Of a stretch of 64,000 nucleotides of DNA, positions 9,055 through 15,708 are shown one piece after another. Source of the stretch: an uncultured Muribaculaceae bacterium. GTDB lineage: Bacteria > Bacteroidota > Bacteroidia > Bacteroidales > Muribaculaceae. Below the pieces are notes generated by a model, which made no database searches, was not told the DNA's origin, and saw only the letters and a program-made list of their open reading frames with translations. Location: NCBI GenBank assembly GCA_910577315.1, contig CAJTME010000009.1, forward strand, positions 75,317 through 139,316, written 5' to 3'. A program made the translations under genes and the position numbers. Within the stretch, counting starts at the first letter, position 1, and each line of letters starts with the position of its first letter.

Positions 9055-9064
9055 GGAAATGTAT

Positions 9065-9925
9065 TTATTTCAATACAATCTTGGTAGCTTTGGTACCTTG
9101 ACGGCGGATATATATGCCGTTTTCAGGATTATTGACAAGTACTCCCTGGAGGTTGTAGTATTCTACAGGAGCATTGTCATTATTATCGATGATGACATCG
9201 TTGATACCTGAAGTCACGTTTTTATAGAACTCAGGTTTGCACCATCCTTTGTCGGAGTTTTTCGAGTCTGCGCAACCGGGGAAGGCCTCTCCAGTGGTGT
9301 AGTCATCGAAATAAAAATCAGGGCTTGTCTTTGTACCGGTGTAAGGAGCTGTGTTGAACCACACGGTAGTGATCGGAGTCGCGATTGCATCCCACCATTC
9401 GATGCCTTGATTGTCGGCGGAATATCCGAAGGGGAATACATTGCATCCGAATGTGGTGACGGCACCCGGCTGGCAACAGTCGTACTCTGTAGCACTCACA
9501 TAGCCGAGAGGACCGTCTTTGTATAGGCCGGATGCATACTGGAAGATATTGAAACACATGCCGTACACATTTCCTTCAATATGGAACATGCGGCCGTCGA
9601 GGTTGCCCCCGGCCTCAAAGTGGGGGAACTTATTGATGTCGTTGTTGGCATAGATGTCTCGGGCCATACCTCGTCCGATAACCGCCGGGTTGCGTCCTGT
9701 CTCAGCGAGTTTGTCGACATAGGGTGTACCTGTCACGTCGATTGCGAAAACGAAAGTTTCGTCAATCTCGAAATCGTTGCTCTCGGCAAACTTGTGGTTT
9801 TCCATGTCGTACTTTACGATGTACGATCCGTCTTCGAGTGTCGGATTCGCAATAACCGGATCCTGCGCGTTGGCTGTGCTCATACCTAAAAGAGCCATGC
9901 CAAAGAAAAAAGTAAACTTTTTCAT
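9065..9925 (-). CDS. Secreted protein of unknown function with C-terminal sorting-type tail
   Basis: The 286-residue product starts with a clear Sec signal (KKFTFFFGMALLGMSTANAQ). It ends with the tail seen in type IX-secreted or surface-anchored Bacteroidota proteins (VEYYNLQGV, GIYIRRQG, KIVLK). The middle is rich in aromatic residues and Gly and holds several Cys (DCCQ, GCNVF, GCADS, GWCKP), so disulfides are possible. I do not recognise the fold. It is the promoter-proximal gene of the susC-susD-GH97 operon, 124 bp ahead of susC with a strong hairpin between. A role in surface glucan binding is plausible but unproven. Confidence 0.8.
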   Translation of the reverse strand: MKKFTFFFGMALLGMSTANAQDPVIANPTLEDGSYIVKYDMENHKFAESNDFEIDETFVFAIDVTGTPYVDKLAETGRNPAVIGRGMARDIYANNDINKFPHFEAGGNLDGRMFHIEGNVYGMCFNIFQYASGLYKDGPLGYVSATEYDCCQPGAVTTFGCNVFPFGYSADNQGIEWWDAIATPITTVWFNTAPYTGTKTSPDFYFDDYTTGEAFPGCADSKNSDKGWCKPEFYKNVTSGINDVIIDNNDNAPVEYYNLQGVLVNNPENGIYIRRQGTKATKIVLK

Positions 9926-9992
9926 GAGCTAAATTTTAAAGTTAGTATTCGTTTGTGTTCCGCACCATGTGACTGATGATTGGCGAACGGCA

Positions 9993-10000
9993 CAAAATTA
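9993..10000 (-). promoter_or_regulatory. -7 element of the leftward glucan operon
   Basis: The minus strand reads TAATTTTG, matching TAnnTTTG, 67 bp upstream of the secreted-protein ATG. Together with the rightward promoter at 10318 it makes 9926-10345 a divergent control region of 420 bp; I see no gene in it. Confidence 0.6.
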
Positions 10001-10317
10001 CAATCGGAATTTTCCTGATGAAAACACCTTTATGAGAATATAATGATAAATTTTTCAGCGCATGATTAATATCCTCATAAATAGCGTTTTATCTTAAAGA
10101 GTGTACGGATTGCGTATAATAAATGTCTAAGACTTCAAAAATATGTTATATAGCATATTTTCAACACAATAGGTTATGGAGAGAGAATATTGTCATTATA
10201 TTTTTAAAGGGCTTGAATGCACATAACATCTTGATTCTTAACTATAATAGAGCTGCAAACCATTATATTTCTCAGATACAGACAGCCGACGGTGTGTTTA
10301 TATAGGGCTAAATTGAG

Positions 10318-10325
10318 TAATTTTG
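10318..10325 (+). promoter_or_regulatory. -7 element of the GH87-like gene
   Basis: TAATTTTG lies 20 bp upstream of the ATG at 10346, the usual short leader. The same box sequence occurs at the divergent promoter (9993-10000), which suggests that both arms of the locus are switched on together. Confidence 0.6.
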
Positions 10326-10345
10326 TGTCAAAATAAGAACATCTC

Positions 10346-12232
10346 ATGAAGTTTTTTCAGTACATTATGCTTGCTACAGCAGTAAGCGCCTCAGCCCAAA
10401 CAGTGATATTCGAGGAAGATAATCTTCAGCGTGGATATTATGACCGGCCTTGGCAAAGATATGAGGCCGAGGAAGGAATGTGTCGGACTAATGGTATGTT
10501 GCTTACTCCACAAGACAACTATACACAACAGCCTTTGCAGGCCGAGGCATCCAATGAATCGGCCGTTGTATTATCCGACAAAGGTGATTATGTGGAGTGG
10601 GTAACAGACGTGCCCGGAAAAGGTCTGACCTTGCGCTTTTCTATTCCTGATAGTCCGGACGGCAAGGGTCAGAAGGGTAAGCTGCAGTTGTCGGTTGACG
10701 GTCTTGATGTCCGGTCAATCGAGCTGGATTCAAAATGGGCATGGCAGTATACCCGGATCGCTTATTCTCAGGAAAAGTATCCCGACAATATCCCTGGTGA
10801 CAGCAAATTCGCGAGAATGCGTTTTGATGAGGTATATCTCCTTCTCGAAGAAGACATACCATCAGGTGCAAACATGAGGCTGACCAAAGGCGATGATGAT
10901 AATATTGATTACTGCATCGATTTTGTGGAGCTCGAGCCGGTACCGGCACCTGTATCTTTTGAAGATTTGCAAGAGACAGATAAAGTCAGATATGATAATT
11001 CTACCAGTCTCAGTGCTTTTATAAGCTCTCACCCCGGCAAAACGATATATATACCGGCCGGAACCTATGACTTTCCGCGTCAGTTTACCATAACGTCGCC
11101 CGGAACAAAAATTATCGGCGCCGGAATGTGGTATACCCATTTTTATTTTTCAACTCCGAGTGACTCGAGAAGTACATATAACGCGAGAGGTATCCATTGC
11201 AATGTCTCAGACGTGACGCTCCGGGGTGTGAGCATAAACACAGCCAACGACAAGCGCTACTACGACAATAATCCATCTTATCAGGTAGGCAAAGGTCTTA
11301 ATGGATCATGGGGCAGCAATTCTGTCATCAAAGATGTCCGGATTGAACACTTTGAGTGTGGTGGCTGGATTACTGGTGCGCAGAACCTGAGGATTGAGAA
11401 TTGCCGATTCCGTAATAATTATGCCGACGGTATTAATCTTGCAAACAACTCCTCCCGTTGTGTTGTCACCCATTGCAGTTTTCGCAACAACGGTGATGAC
11501 GACATGGCATCATGGAGCACCGGCAGTTTCGCATCCGACAATGAATATTCCTATTGTACCGCTGAAAATAACTGGCGGGCGTCCTCTCTCGGATTTTTTG
11601 GAGGTCAGAGAAACAAAGCCCATCATATTGCCATTTATGATGCTATGGAGGCTGGCGCTCGTGTGGTAAGCGATTTCGACGGCACGGGATTCTCAAAAGA
11701 CGGATATATCGAGTTCTCAGATATTACCATCCGCAACTGTGGAGCCAAGCAGGGTACCAGTGGCACACAGGGCGGATTCTGGGGCGATTCTGCCGCTGCA
11801 TTTCAGATTGGAGCAGGATGGGCCTATGACCTGAATAATGTAAAGATACACGATGTTGACATATACGATTCCCGATTCGACGCCATATCGATAAAGTCAA
11901 ATTCCGGTAAGACGGTTAATAACCTTGAACTATACGACATCAACATAATCGGGGTTGACGGATATGCCTACGGTGTCAATATAGACCCGGCGGTAAGAGG
12001 CAACGGATTGTTCGGTAACATACATGTTGAGGATGTGACCGAGCCATATATGTCAGACATACCGTCCAATTTCAATTTTGTGGATACATCCGGAATTGAT
12101 GATGTCATCTCACAAGTCGATATACAGGATATTTTTTTCGATTTATACGGGCGAGCCGTGGTCAAGCCCGATAAGCCTGGGATATATATCGTCAAACAAG
12201 GAACTGAAAGCAGAAAAATTCTCTTTCGATAG
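10346..12232 (+). CDS. Secreted GH87-like alpha-1,3-glucanase with N-terminal CBM and sorting tail
   Basis: The 628-residue protein has a short signal peptide and an N-terminal CBM6/35-like domain (YEAEEG; GDYVEWV). A right-handed beta-helix follows (about residues 210-580), then a C-terminal sorting-type tail (GIYIVKQG). The helix carries ADGIN with D361 and NNGDDDMASW with D384-D386. These match the three-Asp catalytic cluster of GH87 mycodextranase and alpha-1,3-glucanases, which hydrolyse internal alpha-1,3-glucosidic bonds. The location is probably the cell surface. It faces away from the SusCD operon across a shared promoter region. An alternative is another beta-helix family; the Asp cluster and the GH97 neighbour favour GH87. 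Confidence 0.78.
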   Translation: MKFFQYIMLATAVSASAQTVIFEEDNLQRGYYDRPWQRYEAEEGMCRTNGMLLTPQDNYTQQPLQAEASNESAVVLSDKGDYVEWVTDVPGKGLTLRFSIPDSPDGKGQKGKLQLSVDGLDVRSIELDSKWAWQYTRIAYSQEKYPDNIPGDSKFARMRFDEVYLLLEEDIPSGANMRLTKGDDDNIDYCIDFVELEPVPAPVSFEDLQETDKVRYDNSTSLSAFISSHPGKTIYIPAGTYDFPRQFTITSPGTKIIGAGMWYTHFYFSTPSDSRSTYNARGIHCNVSDVTLRGVSINTANDKRYYDNNPSYQVGKGLNGSWGSNSVIKDVRIEHFECGGWITGAQNLRIENCRFRNNYADGINLANNSSRCVVTHCSFRNNGDDDMASWSTGSFASDNEYSYCTAENNWRASSLGFFGGQRNKAHHIAIYDAMEAGARVVSDFDGTGFSKDGYIEFSDITIRNCGAKQGTSGTQGGFWGDSAAAFQIGAGWAYDLNNVKIHDVDIYDSRFDAISIKSNSGKTVNNLELYDINIIGVDGYAYGVNIDPAVRGNGLFGNIHVEDVTEPYMSDIPSNFNFVDTSGIDDVISQVDIQDIFFDLYGRAVVKPDKPGIYIVKQGTESRKILFR

Positions 12233-12254
12233 ATATACACTCATCAAAAAGTGG

Positions 12255-12263
12255 TATATTTGC
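12255..12263 (+). promoter_or_regulatory. -7 element very close to the SusR-like start codon
   Basis: TATATTTGC fits TAnnTTTG and ends 7 bp before the ATG at 12271, so the transcript would be leaderless or nearly so. Confidence 0.6.
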
Positions 12264-12270
12264 ATCTGAT

Positions 12271-13983
12271 ATGATACGTGTTCTATATTTGATTATCCTG
12301 GCAACAGTCTCCTGTATCGTTTCCAGTGCGCAAGCTCTTGATGACAAGCTCCGGGAGCTTGACCACGTCATTGAAAGACGTGATACATACTATATGAAAC
12401 ATGAACATGAAATTGACAGTCTGACAAGGATAGAACGGTCGATTCATACGGGCGACATGGCCGGGAAATTCAAGGCTTACCATGATCTTTTCAATGCATA
12501 TAAAAGTTATCAGAGTGACTCAGCCCGGATATACGTCAATAAGGAGCTTGCACTCGCAGAATTAATCGGCAATCCGGAAATAACAGCGACAGCAAAATAT
12601 GATAATATATTTGCATATATGTCGAAAGGCGATTTTACCAATGCTGTAAAAGTTCTGAACAGCAATACTTTTGCCAATGCCAGCGACTCGCTCAAGGCTG
12701 AGACGTATGTGCTTGCAGCTCGTCTGTATTCAGATCTAAGCAATTTCACAAGCGAAAAGTACGAGGATGATTACGCTAAAATGTCTCGGATCTATGCCGA
12801 CTCTGCATATAATATAGCGACTCCGGGGTCATTTGCGTCTCAATTGGCAACTTATTTTCTTCATGGATACAGGCAAAACCGCGAAGAGCGTATCGCGGTG
12901 TTTTCAGAAATCGTTGGTCGCCGCAACATCACGCCATCTTTAAAGGCTATGATTTATTCGATGTTGGGAGACCTGTATCTTTCCGACAACCAGACTGAGA
13001 AAGGACTGATGTACAAGGCGGAGTCTGCAATATTAGATATAACGTCTGCCACCCGCGAGACAACTTCCAAGCATTTTCTGGCCTATGAACTTTTCGGCAG
13101 GGGTGATATCGGGCGCGCCGCCAAATACATACATGTCGCATTGGAAGACGCCGAGAGTTATAATGCGCCTCAAAGAAAGGCCGAAATCGGTAGAGCCTTG
13201 TCTTTGATAGAGGCTTCGAGGTATACTTCAATAAAGGATGAGAGAGATAATCTGTGGATTATCCTGACAATAACTGTGGCATTCGTTATAGTCATTGTAA
13301 TACTGTTCTTCAATATCCGCCATAAAAATCATCTGTTAAAGAAATCGTCAGAAATAATAAGCCGCCAAAATGAAGAAATAAAACAACGGAACAAGGAAAT
13401 CAGCAGCCATAATATAGAAATCAAGAAAAAGAACGACGAAATCAGCAAACAGAATTCCGAAATATCGGAGGTCAATCTGCAACTGCGTAATCTCAATACA
13501 CGGTTGAGGGAGAGTATCAAGATCAAAGATAGATATCTCGGATATGTATTCTATCTCATATCCGAGTATATTAAGAGAATTGAGTCATTGTACAAAATCG
13601 TCAATCTGAAATTAACGGTAAAGCAGCCATATGACTTGGCAAGGATGTTCCCACTCTCTCATATAAGGGTCGAAAAAGAGAAGATGCTAAAAGAGTTCGA
13701 TAAAATATTCCTCTCTTTGTTCCCGACATTCATTGAGCAATACAACAGCCTTTTTGACGACTCGTCCAATAATACGGAAGAACCGGCCGATGGTATATTG
13801 ACGCCTGAAATGAGAATATTTGCCTTGATTCGCCTTGGTATCAACGATACAAATAACATAGCTCAGTTTCTGAATTATTCGGTAAATACTATAAATACCT
13901 ACAAAACAAAGGCAAAGAAAAGGTCTCTAGTCTCAAACGATGAGTTCGAGACAAAAATCATGCAGATAAAATCGGTACAATAA
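12271..13983 (+). CDS. SusR-like transmembrane regulator (TPR-TM-coiled coil-HTH; DUF6377 type)
   Basis: The 570-residue product has a signal peptide, a periplasmic alpha-helical TPR-like region (about 25-325) and one transmembrane helix (about 328-348). A striking coiled coil follows (about 360-410), with Ile/Leu and Asn each repeating every seven residues. The cytoplasmic end holds a helix-turn-helix (about 510-555; LTPEMRIFALIRLG and NTINTYKTKAKKR). This is the plan of SusR, the maltose-sensing activator of the Bacteroides starch locus. By analogy it senses a glucan breakdown product in the periplasm and activates the locus. It lies 38 bp after the GH87-like gene but has its own promoter. 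Confidence 0.88.
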   Translation: MIRVLYLIILATVSCIVSSAQALDDKLRELDHVIERRDTYYMKHEHEIDSLTRIERSIHTGDMAGKFKAYHDLFNAYKSYQSDSARIYVNKELALAELIGNPEITATAKYDNIFAYMSKGDFTNAVKVLNSNTFANASDSLKAETYVLAARLYSDLSNFTSEKYEDDYAKMSRIYADSAYNIATPGSFASQLATYFLHGYRQNREERIAVFSEIVGRRNITPSLKAMIYSMLGDLYLSDNQTEKGLMYKAESAILDITSATRETTSKHFLAYELFGRGDIGRAAKYIHVALEDAESYNAPQRKAEIGRALSLIEASRYTSIKDERDNLWIILTITVAFVIVIVILFFNIRHKNHLLKKSSEIISRQNEEIKQRNKEISSHNIEIKKKNDEISKQNSEISEVNLQLRNLNTRLRESIKIKDRYLGYVFYLISEYIKRIESLYKIVNLKLTVKQPYDLARMFPLSHIRVEKEKMLKEFDKIFLSLFPTFIEQYNSLFDDSSNNTEEPADGILTPEMRIFALIRLGINDTNNIAQFLNYSVNTINTYKTKAKKRSLVSNDEFETKIMQIKSVQ

Positions 13984-13990
13984 GAGTCTG

Positions 13991-14215
13991 CTACATGTAG
14001 TACAGGTGTCGGGCTATCGGAGCCTCATAGCCCGAGTATCTGCCTTTGTCCTCGCTCAGCTTGCAAGTCTGCGAATAGAACGGTTATGGCTCAGTAATCT
14101 TTACGGCGATGACTTTTATCTCGATGTTCCGTGGTCTTACACCGGCAAAATCGTTGGTGAAGTGCTTCACGATGCCATCGACGGAAGGCACTTGCCGCCG
14201 GCATTTACCTGTATC
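13991..14215 (-). pseudogene. Relic reading frame of an unrecognised protein
   Basis: On the minus strand one frame reads DGIVKHFTNDFAGVRPRN and IEIKVIAVKITEP, meets a TAA at 14084-14086, and continues in the same frame with PFYSQTCKLSEDKGRYSGYE before a TAG at 13991-13993. The protein-like sequence on both sides of the stop suggests a decayed gene end. No start or family is recognisable, and nothing else is seen in 13984-14325. Confidence 0.35.
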
Positions 14216-14325
14216 TCAATCGCGCGGCCAATATTAAGATTAAGCTATAAACGCTCCTTATCCAGAACTCACGTTATCAGACATTATTGTTCCAAAATGC
14301 AGATAATGCAGAAAATGCAGGTGAT

Positions 14326-14928
14326 TTATCCTTTGGATTCCGAAATTTCTTGTTCGAGGAGTTTGACACGTTCTACCAGTTGGTCGTATGTGGGTAATTG
14401 CCGCTTTATTTCCTCCAATTGAACATTATTGTAGGTTGCTACTCCCAATGGTGTTGTTATGCCTTTGAATGACAACTGCACATCAGTATCCCTCATATCA
14501 CTGCAAATGAGTAGCCCAATAGTAGGGTTGTTTTCCGGTGTTTTAAGTATCTCATCCACCGCATTGACGTAGAAGTTTATCTGCCCGGCAAAACTTGGGT
14601 CAAAAGGCTTTACCTTGATTTCCAAAACAACATACGACCGGAGGCGGATGTGGTAAAATAGCAAATCAATACGACGGCTGACACCACTTACCACCAATTC
14701 TTTCTGCCGCCCCATGAAAGCAAAGCCATTGCCGAGTTCCAATAGAAAGCGGGGCATCTGATTGCAAAGAGCATTTTCCAAATCTCGCTCAGTATATTCC
14801 ACAGGGACATGGACAAAGCTGAAATCATAATTACCGCGCGTTATTTCCTGAGCCAATTGAGCTTGGGGGAGTTGCAATTTATCCTTGAAATCGGCAACTG
14901 TATATTTACTTTTCTTGAAGATAATCAA
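14326..14928 (-). pseudogene. C-terminal PDDEXK nuclease domain (YhcG/DUF1016 type) joined to an integrase fragment
   Basis: The open frame has only a TTG start and encodes 200 residues. From about residue 18 it matches the C-terminal half of the YhcG/DUF1016 nuclease family: LPQAQLAQ, YTERDLENAL, FLLELGNGFAFMGRQ. The catalytic-type signature is RIDLLFY followed by LEIKV (D...ExK). The family is normally about 350 residues with an N-terminal DUF1016 domain, which is missing here. The first residues instead read as integrase core-binding sequence (LIIFKKSKYTVADF), continuous with the frame upstream. This is therefore a deletion fusion, and expression is doubtful. Confidence 0.7.
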
Positions 14929-15385
14929 ATATCGCGATAGCTTATACCAAACGATACGGTATATCTTTGCACGCCCCTCGCTAACTGTTCCATAATCTTT
15001 CAGCCCGTCAATTTAGCGATTGAAGCGAACAAGTAGCGTCTCAATTTCCTTCTCCGATACGATATTGTATTTTTCGGGATTGAGAATCATGTCTGTACGG
15101 GTCTCAAATTCGGCAGCATCCACTTGGCGGTTACTTTCTTCTTTGAGTTGACGATATGCTTCACGCATAGCCTCAATCTCTCTGATAATTGCCACTCGCA
15201 GGTTCTCATTGTATATACTGACGCGTGGTTTTAACGAACCGTCAATATCAAACTTTTTCAGATCTGCCAAGTCCGCCACAATATTACTCTTATGAAAAAG
15301 TTGAACTTCCCGGCCTTCAATCAGTCGGAATCGAAGTTTTATTTTGCCCGAAGTCTTTGTTGTTCGGTAGTATAGGGTAATTCAT
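14884..15385 (-). pseudogene. Broken tyrosine integrase, N-terminal part only
   Basis: From an ATG at 15385 the minus strand gives MNYPILPNNKDFGQ. After an apparent frameshift around 15340 it runs as KIKLRFRLIEGREVQLFHKS into an arm-type DNA-binding domain and a coiled helical linker (VAIIREIEAMREAYRQL). A TAA at 15013-15015 interrupts at RFNR, after which the same frame continues IDGLKDYGTVSEGRAKIYRI into the SAM-like core-binding domain. It is cut at about 14884 by fusion to nuclease sequence. The catalytic R-H-R-Y domain is absent. Its position beside attR suggests that it once mobilised the island. The family call rests on recognising the arm/core-binding pattern and is moderate. Confidence 0.6.
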
Positions 15386-15393
15386 TCCATCTT

Positions 15394-15450
15394 GGTTGTG
15401 CAGTTTTATGTGCGTTGTGCAAATATAACACTTTTGCACAACCAAAAGTG
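15394..15450. repeat. Cluster of GTTGTGCA repeats and nested palindromes around the integrase promoter
   Basis: Two direct copies (GGTTGTGCA at 15394-15402, GTTGTGCAAA at 15414-15423) and one inverted copy (TTTGCACAACCA at 15433-15444) lie within 51 bp. CACTTTTG-CACAAC-CAAAAGTG at 15429-15450 is a further hairpin. They surround the -7 box of the integrase gene and may be integrase arm sites or operator sites. Confidence 0.5.
15419..15427 (-). promoter_or_regulatory. -7 element of the integrase relic
   Basis: The minus strand reads TATATTTGC, a good TAnnTTTG match, 34 bp before the ATG at 15385 and between two of the GTTGTGCA repeats. Confidence 0.5.
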
Positions 15451-15555
15451 CGTAGAGATAAATCTTGATGAATTATTTAACATTCATATTCGCTCTAATT
15501 CACTGATATATTGGACTATTTCAATTCACATTCATTCGTGGTCATTCATATTTTT

Positions 15556-15573
15556 GAATCCTTCCAAGGCAAC
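15556..15573 (+). repeat. attR: second copy of the tRNA-Gln 3' end
   Basis: GAATCCTTCCAAGGCAAC is identical to 1138-1155; the base before it differs (T here, C in the tRNA), which marks the end of identity. The next 75 bp, before the promoter at 15650, hold only a weak AGTTAA/TTAACT hairpin followed by T-rich sequence, perhaps the original tRNA terminator. Confidence 0.8.
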
Positions 15574-15649
15574 AAAAGAAAAAGTTAAGTCGCAAAGATT
15601 TAACTCTTCTTTTTTCATGTGTTATCTTTTGCATGATTGCTTTATTTCG

Positions 15650-15658
15650 TAATTTTGC
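15650..15658 (+). promoter_or_regulatory. -7 element of the DUF262 gene pair
   Basis: TAATTTTGC matches TAnnTTTG, 50 bp upstream of the first DUF262 ATG. It lies outside the island, 77 bp beyond attR. Confidence 0.6.
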
Positions 15659-15708
15659 ATTCGGAACAGTGATTCTAAATCAACCGCACGAAACACAATC
15701 ACCCTGAA

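Larger units (their letters stand above)
1138..15573. mobile_element. tRNA-Gln-integrated genomic island carrying an alpha-glucan utilisation locus
   Basis: The island is bounded by the 18-bp tRNA-derived direct repeat at 1138-1155 and 15556-15573. Inside the right boundary lies the 5' part of a tyrosine integrase gene with its own promoter, reading inward but broken. The rest is a glucan utilisation locus plus gene relics at both ends (1515-1869, 13991-14215, 14326-14928). Base composition is visibly more AT-rich than in the preceding KDPG aldolase gene. No conjugation or replication genes are seen, and the integrase is truncated, so the island is probably now fixed. Confidence 0.75.
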
